From JAPYTY01 sp036338435 (GTDB taxonomy: Bacteria > Acidobacteriota > UBA6911 > RPQK01 > JADFOI01), in assembly GCA_036338435.1 (NCBI GenBank), contig JAYZCG010000014.1:1-64000 (forward strand): a stretch of 64,000 bases of DNA, written 5' to 3'. Both the position numbers and the translations under genes were made by a program. Below the pieces are notes generated by a model. That model ran no database searches and was not told the DNA's origin. It worked only from the letters and a program-made list of their open reading frames with translations. Positions 17,899 through 26,239 of this stretch are shown here, piece by piece (position 1 is the stretch's first letter; every line of letters begins with the position of its first letter).

Positions 17899-19365
17899 TC
17901 AGCGACTACCCATCATTATTGATTCAATGTCGGCGATGTCTCGCGGGGCGTTATCCGAAAGCAATTTGTAACTATCATCAGTGACTAGGACATCATCTTC
18001 AATTCGCACTCCGATCCCCATGAATTTCTCAATGGCAGGACCGACTTTTTCCAGATCTTTTTTGCCTGCACCGTGGCGTACAAGTCGCTCCGCGGAATCC
18101 TTTCTCACATAAATACCGGGCTCAATTGTAAGGATCATGTTGGGTTTTAAACGTTCTCCATGACTAACATCATGCACGTCAAGTCCTAAAAAATGACTCG
18201 TGCCGTGAGGGAAAAAAGCGCGATATTGATCGCTGTCTTTGTTTGTGATCAGACCGAGACGATGGAGTCCGTCTTTCAGTACTTTGATTGATGCTTGGTT
18301 AATTGTTCTGAGGGAAGCCCCTGGCTTGACAACTTCTATGGCAGCTTTTTGTGCATCTAGTACAAGCTGATAAATGGTTGTCTGTTTAGGTGTGAATTTA
18401 CCTTCTACAGGAACCGTTCTGGTGATATCGGCAGTGTAGTAATTGACCGCGGCGCCGACATCCATGAGCATCAATTCGTCCTTTCCAGCTTGCCTGAGAC
18501 TTTTTTGATAGTGCAGCTTTGTGGCATTTGGACCGGAAGCCACAATGGAAGGAAAGGCCCAGTCTAAGGGGTTGTTACTTTTAAAAACATATTCAATGAT
18601 CGCCTCCACTTCATATTCCCAAATCTGTGGGTGAATGTTCTTCATTGCTTCTCTGAGTGCTGTAGTCGTGATGTCGATGGCTTCCGTAAGTTGTCTAATT
18701 TCGTAAGATGATTTGATCATCCTAAGCTGATGAAGGATTACGGAGACGTCTTTGATCTGGATCTCGGAAAACTGATCCCGAAGGTGATCTGAAAATTTTA
18801 ATTCCTTCATTCGTGTTTTTTCTAACCCGGGTCTAGTGTTCAGGAGGAGAAAAATATCCGCTATACTTCCTTGAAGATCTACAAGAAATTTTTCGTACTC
18901 AGATGGGTTGGTAGAACGGTAGGGATTTCCAGATAATATAGAATTTATAAAAAGATCAAACTCCGTAGCGGCCCATATAGTATCAATACCACTGATTGCA
19001 CTGGCCTCTTCAGGAGAAAGCATATCACCAGTCCATAATTCCCTCTCGAAGTTGCGTGCGGGCAAGAATAGGATCTCTCGCATACTTTCATTTTGGGGCA
19101 TTAAAACGAGTGTAATATTTGGTTGGTCAAGCCCTGTGAGATAATACAGATTGCTGTCTTGTCGGAATTCGTAGTAAACATCCCCTGAATAGCGAACTAT
19201 ATCGGCACTAAAGAGAATAAGCATCCCACGTCTTCCCATACTTTCCATCATTTTCTGCCGTCTTTGCACCACATCTGCATTGAGCTCTGTATCAGCAGAG
19301 AAGACGTGTGGTGCAAGTAATAGGTATGAGAGTAAAAAAACTATTTTGTGCATTCTGGTTCTCAC
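17899..19365 (-). CDS. Secreted Xaa-Pro aminopeptidase (M24B)
   Basis: Protein of 488 aa with a signal peptide (about residues 1-23) and the two-domain PepP layout: N-terminal creatinase-like domain with YYEFRQDSNLYYLTGLDQP, then the pita-bread metalloprotease domain. Metal ligands are visible in MDVGAAVNYYTADITRT (two Asp), HGTSHFLGLDVHD (His), LTIEPGIYV (Glu) and VRIEDDVLV (Glu). It removes N-terminal residues preceding proline, here probably in the periplasm. It follows rnhA on the same strand. Confidence 0.92.
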   Translation of the reverse strand: MRTRMHKIVFLLSYLLLAPHVFSADTELNADVVQRRQKMMESMGRRGMLILFSADIVRYSGDVYYEFRQDSNLYYLTGLDQPNITLVLMPQNESMREILFLPARNFERELWTGDMLSPEEASAISGIDTIWAATEFDLFINSILSGNPYRSTNPSEYEKFLVDLQGSIADIFLLLNTRPGLEKTRMKELKFSDHLRDQFSEIQIKDVSVILHQLRMIKSSYEIRQLTEAIDITTTALREAMKNIHPQIWEYEVEAIIEYVFKSNNPLDWAFPSIVASGPNATKLHYQKSLRQAGKDELMLMDVGAAVNYYTADITRTVPVEGKFTPKQTTIYQLVLDAQKAAIEVVKPGASLRTINQASIKVLKDGLHRLGLITNKDSDQYRAFFPHGTSHFLGLDVHDVSHGERLKPNMILTIEPGIYVRKDSAERLVRHGAGKKDLEKVGPAIEKFMGIGVRIEDDVLVTDDSYKLLSDNAPRDIADIESIMMGSR

Positions 19366-19427
19366 GGGACAAGATTCTGGGTAGAAAAACTGTAGCAGAT
19401 AGGTTAGGTTCTCTTCAACGAAGACTC

Positions 19428-19904
19428 TTAAGAGGATCCGTTTATAAAACGCTTGTATGCTTGTACAGCCAATTCATCGCAGCGTTCGTTTTCAGCGTGT
19501 CCGGTATGCCCTCGCACTAATTCCAAACTAAGTTGGTGTTGTTGAGAGAGTGCATCCAATTCTTTCCATAATTCAATATTCTTGACGGGTTTCAGCCCAC
19601 CTTTAGTTTTTCTTTTCCACCCATGGGATTTCCATTTCACCATCCATTCCGTAATACCCTGCTTGACGTAGGAACTATCCGTTACAACGTGTATACGAGT
19701 TGATCGTGTCAAATGTCCCAGGCCTTCAATAACAGCTTGAAGCTCCATCTGGTTGTTTGTTGTGAGCGCCTTTACACCGCTCATTTCCACAGTTTTTCCC
19801 GTTGGCACATGTCGTAGAATAAAAGCCCATCCGCCTGGACCTGGATTTCTACTACAGGCCCCATCGGTGTACAGAACAACCTCTGCAACGACAGCTGCTT
19901 CCAT
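19428..19904 (-). CDS. rnhA: Ribonuclease HI
   Basis: Degrades RNA in RNA-DNA hybrids. The four catalytic carboxylates are in place: YTDGACSRNPGPGGW, NNQMELQAV, VTDSSYV and ENERCDELA. The frame is open to 19958, but family N-termini favour the ATG at 19904 (MEAAVVAEVVLYTDG); ATGs at 19928/19931 are alternatives. About 158 aa with the chosen start. Confidence 0.92.
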   Translation of the reverse strand: MEAAVVAEVVLYTDGACSRNPGPGGWAFILRHVPTGKTVEMSGVKALTTNNQMELQAVIEGLGHLTRSTRIHVVTDSSYVKQGITEWMVKWKSHGWKRKTKGGLKPVKNIELWKELDALSQQHQLSLELVRGHTGHAENERCDELAVQAYKRFINGSS

Positions 19905-20094
19905 AGTGCTTTCATCAACTATTGCCATCATATTCAGTATGTGAAGAGTAACACACATAGCTTGGGGTAGAAGACAGTGAGCGTGACAAGAGGTCTATTT
20001 GTGATTAAGACACCTTGTGTTGACATGGTATGATGCGTCGTCACCATTTGATAGGTTAGTGGATGTTGCATTTTCAAGAGGTAAGAGGACAAAG

Positions 20095-21177
20095 GTGTCT
20101 GAGGTAGATAAAGAGACAATTTTAAAAGCCCTTCAAAGCGTCACTGACCCTGATTTAGGCCGTGATATCGTGTCCTTAGGATTTGTCAAGGACGTGAAAA
20201 TTTGCGGAGGTGCAGTGGGGTTTACTGTTGAGTTGACGACTCCTGCCTGTCCCGCTAAAGATCAGATGAAAAGAGAGGCCGAGCAGGCTGTTCTCGCACT
20301 GTCTGGGATTGACCAGGTGGACGTTAAAATGACGGCAGAGGTGCGAGCCTCTTCTACTAGGACTTCCGGTTTCCTGAGTACGGTGAAAAACATTGTCCCA
20401 GTAGCAAGTGGCAAGGGTGGGGTCGGCAAATCTACGGTAGCTACCAATCTGGCGGTGGCTCTGGCACAGAGTGGCGCCCAGGTTGGTTTGATGGATGCAG
20501 ATGTCTACGGGCCTAGTATACCAACTTTGATGGGGATCTCAGGTGAGCCTCAAACTACTCCTGACCAACAGATCATTCCTATTAATCAGTACGATATTAA
20601 GATCATTTCCATGGGGTTCTTCCTTCCCGAAGAGAAAGCTGTGATTTGGCGTGGACCAATGCTAGACAAAATGATTTCCCAGTTTCTTGGAGGAGTGGCT
20701 TGGGGAGAACTCGATTATCTGGTGATCGATTTACCCCCAGGAACGGGTGACATTCAACTCAGCCTATGTCAGAAAGTTGCGCTTACTGGTGCTGTAGTCG
20801 TTTCAACGCCACAGGACGTGGCCTTAAACGTTGCTCAAAAAGCCATTGTAATGTTCCGTCAGTTAAATACACCGGTTCTGGGGATTGTGGAGAATATGAG
20901 CTACTATGTATGTAGTCACTGCGGTAGCCGGGATGAAATTTTCGGGACGGGAGGGGCGAAAGCGGTTAGTCAGCAAATGCAGTTGCCCTTTCTCGGTGCA
21001 ATACCTCTTGCCACATCCATCCGCACCTTTTCAGATCAGGGAAAACCCGTGGTTTTGGCTGATCCTGATTCCGAGCAGGCAAAAGCTTTTATACGCATAG
21101 CGGAGAATTTAGCTGCGCAGATAAGTATTCAAAATATGTCAGGAGAGGTTCAGCAGGATATTCAGATCTCTTTTTGA
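20095..21177 (+). CDS. mrp: Mrp/NBP35-family iron-sulfur carrier ATPase
   Basis: Protein of 360 aa from the GTG at 20095, which has an AGAGG site 8 nt upstream; the frame is open to 20017 but the extra residues do not look like the family. N-terminal MIP18/DUF59 domain (TDPDLGRDIVSLG), then a ParA-type ATPase with deviant Walker A GKGGVGKST, MDADVYGPSIP and DLPPGTGD, and a CxxC (VCSHC) for the bridging Fe-S cluster near the C-terminus. The next gene encodes a DUF971 protein, the third domain of plant HCF101. Confidence 0.93.
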   Translation: MSEVDKETILKALQSVTDPDLGRDIVSLGFVKDVKICGGAVGFTVELTTPACPAKDQMKREAEQAVLALSGIDQVDVKMTAEVRASSTRTSGFLSTVKNIVPVASGKGGVGKSTVATNLAVALAQSGAQVGLMDADVYGPSIPTLMGISGEPQTTPDQQIIPINQYDIKIISMGFFLPEEKAVIWRGPMLDKMISQFLGGVAWGELDYLVIDLPPGTGDIQLSLCQKVALTGAVVVSTPQDVALNVAQKAIVMFRQLNTPVLGIVENMSYYVCSHCGSRDEIFGTGGAKAVSQQMQLPFLGAIPLATSIRTFSDQGKPVVLADPDSEQAKAFIRIAENLAAQISIQNMSGEVQQDIQISF

Positions 21178-21183
21178 TTAGCT

Positions 21184-21489
21184 ATGATTCTTCCTGATCA
21201 GATCACTCGATCCGGTGAGCACGATATTCGCATTCGGTGGGAGGATGGTCACGAGAGTATTTATCTGGCACGATACCTTCGTTTGCGATGTCCTTGTGCC
21301 GGGTGCGTGGATGAGTGGACCGGGAAGAGAACTCTAAGAAGTGATGATCTACCTAGAGATGTTTCCCCTGAATCTCTTGAATTGGTGGGTAGATACGGGT
21401 TGAGGATTTTTTGGACGGGAGGACACTCCGATGGGATCTATACCTTTCAACTGTTACGTGACCTCTGTCCTTGCTGCAGTTCGGACTAG
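21184..21489 (+). CDS. DUF971 (GBBH-like N-terminal) domain protein
   Basis: Protein of 101 aa, 6 bp after mrp. The sequence shows WEDGHESIYLARYLR and LRCPCAGCVDEWTG, then GRYGLRIFWTGGHSDGIYTFQLLRDLC, which is the DUF971 pattern also found at the N-terminus of gamma-butyrobetaine hydroxylase and the C-terminus of HCF101. Cysteines at CPCAGC and CPCC could bind metal or Fe-S. Adjacency to mrp suggests joint work in Fe-S delivery. Confidence 0.85.
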   Translation: MILPDQITRSGEHDIRIRWEDGHESIYLARYLRLRCPCAGCVDEWTGKRTLRSDDLPRDVSPESLELVGRYGLRIFWTGGHSDGIYTFQLLRDLCPCCSSD

Positions 21490-21499
21490 CTCTCGTTCA

Positions 21500-22030
21500 T
21501 CAATTTTCTGGACGTTTTAAAACAGAAAGGTGGCGTCGATACTCGGAGCGAATCGCTATAAATTCTTTGTGCTCGATTTTTAGTTCGTTAGCAATCTTTC
21601 GAATCTCATGATCTTCGAAAGAGGAGATGTCTTGGTCAGTTGCAGAAACCGCAAATAGACAGTGTAGTAGTGCGACTTTTTGTGCTCGTGTAGCAACTCG
21701 GTTAAATTCGCGGCTCACTAGATAGTTTTCTGTGCCACCAAACAGAACATTCTGAGTCTTTGCAATCTGCACCACGATGACCGCTTGTTCTTCAGATAAT
21801 TGTGCAAAGTCCATCACTTTGCGTTCCATTTCCTGGATTTCCTCCTGACTAATTTCCGCATCAGCGTGTGCAACTCTTCCCAGTATGTAGGAAAAGGTAG
21901 CAATGTAGCACGCCTGTTGGGAATCCATTTCGTCAAGAGCCTGGGTGATACTACGAACCGTCTTGGTTTCCTTCGATGTAGCGGTCAAGTCGATCGGGCG
22001 GTCGAGTCCAAGGAATCTAAGAAGTGACAT
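21500..22030 (-). CDS. TerB-like domain protein
   Basis: Protein of 176 aa, mostly helical. The repeated pattern of a helix pair with acidic residues (YILGRVAHADAEISQEEIQEME, and LFAVSATDQDISSFEDHEIRKIA) matches the TerB fold, which binds metal through acidic residues. Function outside tellurite operons is unknown. Neighbours are mrp/DUF971 (convergent) and an MBL hydrolase (upstream, same strand). Confidence 0.75.
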   Translation of the reverse strand: MSLLRFLGLDRPIDLTATSKETKTVRSITQALDEMDSQQACYIATFSYILGRVAHADAEISQEEIQEMERKVMDFAQLSEEQAVIVVQIAKTQNVLFGGTENYLVSREFNRVATRAQKVALLHCLFAVSATDQDISSFEDHEIRKIANELKIEHKEFIAIRSEYRRHLSVLKRPEN

Positions 22031-22117
22031 TAGGATCGTAGAATAGCATGCTTACCACAGAGCCACCAATCTGATACAAAGACAGAAATGAAATCGAAAC
22101 GGGTCGTAGTAGTTTCA

Positions 22118-22951
22118 CTATCTAAGCTGATATCCGCGAGCTGTTTCTTTGACTTGTCCCTCTTCAATTAACTTGATTAAGCCAGATAGTAAAGAGAGTT
22201 CAGCATACTTCACCACACGCTGATCGATTTTCATGTACACCTTAGGCAGGATTGCGTTAAGCATCTGTGGGCTACGGGTAAGAGCCTCCAAGAGACGTTG
22301 TTCTCGTTTTTGACGGTGGAGTAGAGTTCTTTGCACCACCAACCGTCCTTCTTTGGCTGGGGAGCCATGTCCGGGATAGAGGTGCCCGTACGTGATGGAC
22401 TCGAGTACATGCAGTGATTGAATGTAGGTTGCCAGATGTCCATCCTGAGGGTCAATTAGAATTGAGGATAGTGTTGAGATGAGATCACCCACGATGACAC
22501 CCTGATAACAGTTTTCCTGAAAAACTAGGTGTCCGGGGGCGTGTCCCGGTAGGTGGTAAACGGTCAATTTCCAATCTGAGTCACCTTTTGGGGAGGATCC
22601 TAGTTCTAGTTCTTGACCATGTTCAAGAAAATCTGAGAAATCCATATGAGGCAAAGCCTCAGCTGTTAGTCGGTGAGCGTAGATAGGTAGTTTATAGCGG
22701 CGGATTGTTTCCTCAACGGCCCCGATGTGGTCTGGGTGATTGTGTGTCAAGAGGATGCCCTTGAGTACTTTTTTTTCTGCTATTGCTACATCTAGCAGTT
22801 TCCAGAGTTTTTCCTGTTCGGCTGGATTGGGGGGGGAGGGATCAATGAGATAGAGTTGTTCGTTTCCCACTAAATAAGCGTTGGTGTGGGTTGCAGGAAG
22901 TTTGGTGGGGGTTTTAAGGGGTATTTGTAGAATGCCACGTTGGGGTTTCAT
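22118..22951 (-). CDS. MBL-fold metallo-hydrolase with C-terminal winged helix (LACTB2-like)
   Basis: Protein of 277 aa. The dinuclear zinc site is visible as THNHPDH (about 65-71), PGHAPGHL and GDLIS, with LYPGHGSP further on. The C-terminal about 60 residues (VYMKIDQRVVKYAELSLLSGLIKLIEEGQV) form the small helical domain of LACTB2-like ribonucleases. Exact substrate is unknown. Confidence 0.85.
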   Translation of the reverse strand: MKPQRGILQIPLKTPTKLPATHTNAYLVGNEQLYLIDPSPPNPAEQEKLWKLLDVAIAEKKVLKGILLTHNHPDHIGAVEETIRRYKLPIYAHRLTAEALPHMDFSDFLEHGQELELGSSPKGDSDWKLTVYHLPGHAPGHLVFQENCYQGVIVGDLISTLSSILIDPQDGHLATYIQSLHVLESITYGHLYPGHGSPAKEGRLVVQRTLLHRQKREQRLLEALTRSPQMLNAILPKVYMKIDQRVVKYAELSLLSGLIKLIEEGQVKETARGYQLR

Positions 22952-23054
22952 TAAACTTCAAGTGATCACATCCACTGGTGGTGGGTTCATACAACAATGG
23001 GACTGCTGCAGTGCAAGTTTCAGTCTACCTGATTAAGAGATGCAATGAAAAGAA

Positions 23055-23810
23055 TTACCGGAATAAATCATTCCTAGGGGCACGTACTATGTCCAGACCA
23101 TGGCCATCCCCTTCTGGATAGGAGAAGCCCTGGATGAGCGCCACCGGAACTTTATCCATTTTCCCCATGGTGAGTTCTGCGGCCGAGGCAAGTTCGTCGG
23201 CCACCGCTATCCGGGTTGCCTCCAATTTATTTCCAAAGTGATCCCTCTGGTTACGGTAGTTCACAAATGGTTTCATGCCTGAAACTCCCAGGGCAACATT
23301 AGCCAACCCATCTCTCCACGGTCTCCCAAAAGTATCTGATACGATGACGGCCAGTTTTACTCCCAGTTGTTTTTCTAAGTCAGCTTGGATTTTAACGGCA
23401 GAGTGATCAGGGTTTTCAGGCAAGAGTGTGACCATACCTTCGGGAACATTGGAGGTGTCAACACCGGCATTAGCACATACATAGCCCTGCCGTGTTTCGG
23501 CAATTATCACTCCCCGTTCCATGCGCACAAGGCGACGCGATTCCCTCAAAATGGTTTCAATAACTCTAGGATCCTGTCCGTGTGCTCTGGCCCAATTTTG
23601 TGCGAGAGAAGATGGGTTTATTCCCGCCAAATTTACCACTCGACCTTCAGCCTTGGAGACGATTTTTTGGGCGATGACGAAAATGTCTTTGTTATTGACC
23701 CTCAGATCATCTTGGCGAATGGCTGTGGTAATCAAATTGGGGAGGTCATCTCCGGCTGCTACCTCGGGGAGACCTGACAAGCCAATTACCTGCAGTCGCT
23801 TCAAAGACAT
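23055..23810 (-). CDS. cofE: Coenzyme F420-0:L-glutamate ligase
   Basis: Protein of 251 aa. Adds gamma-linked glutamates to F420-0 using GTP. Recognised by QVIGLSGLPEV, VIAQKIVSKAEGRVV, CANAGVDTSNVP, IVSDTFGRPWRDG and the C-terminal RAPRNDLFR. It is about the length of the archaeal CofE, without the extra FMN-reductase-like domain of mycobacterial FbiB. Last gene of the F420 operon, 7 bp after cofC. Confidence 0.93.
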   Translation of the reverse strand: MSLKRLQVIGLSGLPEVAAGDDLPNLITTAIRQDDLRVNNKDIFVIAQKIVSKAEGRVVNLAGINPSSLAQNWARAHGQDPRVIETILRESRRLVRMERGVIIAETRQGYVCANAGVDTSNVPEGMVTLLPENPDHSAVKIQADLEKQLGVKLAVIVSDTFGRPWRDGLANVALGVSGMKPFVNYRNQRDHFGNKLEATRIAVADELASAAELTMGKMDKVPVALIQGFSYPEGDGHGLDIVRAPRNDLFR

Positions 23811-23817
23811 TTGAGCA

Positions 23818-24477
23818 TCATTCTATTGCATGAAGGCCCTTCAGTGAATCGAACTTTTTAAGAACCGTTGCGGTGTGTGTGTCTTTCCCAATTTTTATGA
23901 AAGAGAGAATATCGTTGAGTTTGTCTAAGTCAAATGAGATACGTGGGTTGGAAATAATTTTGAGTTTAACCCCATGGTGGCTAGCTTCTTTTTGGTGAAG
24001 AATAAAGCTATTTTCTCCAAAATGGGAAGGAAATGCATCTGGAGGATTCCTCAGCAGGGCATTAGTACCTGTGCCATCTCGTGAGGGCACTATAATAGCT
24101 GATGGAGGACTCAAGTCGTATTGTAAGAGCAGATCGAGATCTTTGCCTTGAAGTAGTGGAATGTCCCCCGGAATTCTCAAAACAGTTGTGACGTCAGATT
24201 CTCGTAGTAATTGGCAGGAACGGTCTACTGACCGACTTTCCGAAATCTGGCTATTCTCGGGGATAACATGCCAGTGGTGTTGCCTGGCATACCTCAAGAT
24301 GGGGGGATAAGAACTCACTACCACCACCTGATCAGGTTCCTGCGCCTGGTGCAAAGCTTGTGCCACATCCTCAAGCATGGCCCAAGCTAACCGTTGCCGT
24401 TCACTTGAAGACAATTGGCCGGCCAATCTTTGCTTGGCTTGAGTAGGATCTTTGAGAGGTAAAAGTACCACTTTCAT
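23818..24477 (-). CDS. cofC: 2-phospho-L-lactate / PEP guanylyltransferase
   Basis: Protein of 219 aa of the CofC/FbiD family. N-terminal LPLKDPTQAKQRLAGQLSSSER is the nucleotide-binding loop of this GT-A-like fold; RIPGDIPLL near residue 120 holds the metal-binding Asp, and PSRDGTGTNALLRNPPDAF follows. It activates 2-phospholactate (or PEP in some bacteria) with GTP for CofD. Its ATG overlaps the cofD stop by 4 bp. Confidence 0.9.
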   Translation of the reverse strand: MKVVLLPLKDPTQAKQRLAGQLSSSERQRLAWAMLEDVAQALHQAQEPDQVVVVSSYPPILRYARQHHWHVIPENSQISESRSVDRSCQLLRESDVTTVLRIPGDIPLLQGKDLDLLLQYDLSPPSAIIVPSRDGTGTNALLRNPPDAFPSHFGENSFILHQKEASHHGVKLKIISNPRISFDLDKLNDILSFIKIGKDTHTATVLKKFDSLKGLHAIE

Positions 24478-25394
24478 AATGTGTTTAGAAGTCGATCGGC
24501 CAGCTTGATCTTGTCTTCAAGGCTTTCCATCAATGTGTCGGTACTGAGCACTTTGATGTTTAGAGCTTCGATCTCTTCCCGTAAGACCATGTCCCTTTTA
24601 TCCAACACGAAACAATCCAAAAAATCCTGATAGATATGAGCAATTGAAGTAGGACTTACCGGGTAACCCAGTTCTCGTAGCATCTTAGCGGCGGGTCCCT
24701 TGATTGCTCGATCTTCCACAATGGGGGTCACCCCAATAATGGGGGCTTTAGTGGAATGAAGTAGTTTTTTGAGTCCCGGTACTGCCAGAATCGGATTGAT
24801 ACTAATAAAGGGATTACTGGGGCACAAGAAAACTGCCTGTGCACCCATGATCATGTCTGCCACACCGGGAGCGGGTTGTGCTTGTTCTATATTTGTAAAT
24901 TTAAATTCTCGGATTGTAGGACGGCACGCTTCCCGAACAAGGTATTCTTGCAAGTGGAGTTCGCCCTGATCGGTAAGGACATAGGTTGGCACATAGCTGT
25001 CTGTCATGGGGAGAATCGTTTGCCCAACCCCTAGAGATACACAAATGTTTGCCGTGGCCTGTGTGAGTGACAATCCTTGTTTTAACTGTAGGGTGCGCCA
25101 CAGGTGGGTTGCCAGGTCTTGATCTCCGAGCTTAAACCAACCGGGAGCACCAAGTTTCATAATAGTCTCAAGACATACAAAAGAGTCTTTCCTAATTCCC
25201 CAACCTGTACATGGGTTAACCATTTCGGCAAGAGTGTATGTAATGGTATCCAGGTCGGGACAGATTCTGAGTCCAAATAATTCAATGTCATCGCCTGTGT
25301 TACCAATGATACCCAGTTGATCTACAGGTAACACTCTGGAGAATCCCAGAACCAGTTTGGAACCACCAACTCCGCCGGCCAAAGCAACGATCAT
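24474..25394 (-). CDS. cofD: 2-phospho-L-lactate transferase
   Basis: Protein of 306 aa. Transfers the phospholactyl (or PEP) moiety to the deazaflavin Fo. Begins VALAGGVGGSKLVLGF, followed by NTGDDIELFGLRICPDLDTITYTLA, both diagnostic of CofD/FbiA, and CPSNPFISINPIL further on. Second gene of the npdG-cofD-cofC-cofE operon. The Fo synthase genes (cofG/cofH or fbiC) are not in the window. Confidence 0.94.
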   Translation of the reverse strand: MIVALAGGVGGSKLVLGFSRVLPVDQLGIIGNTGDDIELFGLRICPDLDTITYTLAEMVNPCTGWGIRKDSFVCLETIMKLGAPGWFKLGDQDLATHLWRTLQLKQGLSLTQATANICVSLGVGQTILPMTDSYVPTYVLTDQGELHLQEYLVREACRPTIREFKFTNIEQAQPAPGVADMIMGAQAVFLCPSNPFISINPILAVPGLKKLLHSTKAPIIGVTPIVEDRAIKGPAAKMLRELGYPVSPTSIAHIYQDFLDCFVLDKRDMVLREEIEALNIKVLSTDTLMESLEDKIKLADRLLNTL

Positions 25395-25451
25395 TTTGGA
25401 TGTGCAGTGGGGGTAGGTACGGTACCTTCCGCCCCTTCCTTCCTGATGCTG

Positions 25452-26138
25452 TTAGAGCTCTTTTCCAGAGTCTTCCAATCCTACGATCTGAACTCTTGAG
25501 TTCTTAACCTTGTGGAGTCGGTTTAAGCCGATTTCAAGCAAGGTGATTGCCTCTAGAGAGCGACTGTAACTTAGTGGACCGCTGTCGATCCATCGGAGAG
25601 ATGGAATGGTGTTAACCAGTTCCAGGACATGGGCTTTAGCTTCTGAAAAATCGGAGCATACAAACTCATCACAGTTCAGGGGCGATCCAATTTCACATAG
25701 CAAATGGGCAGGCAGTGTCTTAAAGGCGGCTACGACTGCGGGGCCCGAGTGAAGAAGGTTTTGTAAATACTCCGCTCCTGATAGATTACCCAAATCAACC
25801 AAGTGTGGGCCTTTGTCAAAAACGATGGGGACAGTGACGTCAACCAGGATATGATCCCGAGAAAGCTCCTTTTGGTACTTGACGATTATTTGATGACTAT
25901 GAATGTAGGGAACCGTCAAAAAGAGAATTTTACAGGTTTGAATCAACTCATGGTTATCCATCCCCTGAACATTTTCTTTCCCAATTTGCTGATTGATTGT
26001 CTGTGCCTGCTGCCGAGCTCGCTCAGCTGACCGGGATCCAACCGCAACATAATTATCTGCTGCTGCCAGCCGTAGGGCTATCCCTCTACCTTCTTTTCCA
26101 GTCCCACTAATGAGCCCTACCTGTCCAGATCTACCCAT
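25452..26138 (-). CDS. npdG: NADPH-dependent F420 reductase
   Basis: Protein of 228 aa. N-terminal Rossmann motif LISGTGKEGRGIALRL, then VGSRSAERA, and AFKTLPAHLLCEI in the C-terminal part match the F420:NADPH oxidoreductase family. It passes hydride between F420H2 and NADP. First gene of the leftward operon, 57 bp before cofD; placing it with the biosynthesis genes supports a working F420 system. Confidence 0.88.
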   Translation of the reverse strand: MGRSGQVGLISGTGKEGRGIALRLAAADNYVAVGSRSAERARQQAQTINQQIGKENVQGMDNHELIQTCKILFLTVPYIHSHQIIVKYQKELSRDHILVDVTVPIVFDKGPHLVDLGNLSGAEYLQNLLHSGPAVVAAFKTLPAHLLCEIGSPLNCDEFVCSDFSEAKAHVLELVNTIPSLRWIDSGPLSYSRSLEAITLLEIGLNRLHKVKNSRVQIVGLEDSGKEL

Positions 26139-26239
26139 GGCAGTGCATTATAAAGTGCTATTTCGCAGTTGTCCGGTTGTTTTTTTGTTTGCTCTCGAAC
26201 CGTAAGAGGTATTGTCCTAGCTAGGTGAAAGAGGATAGG

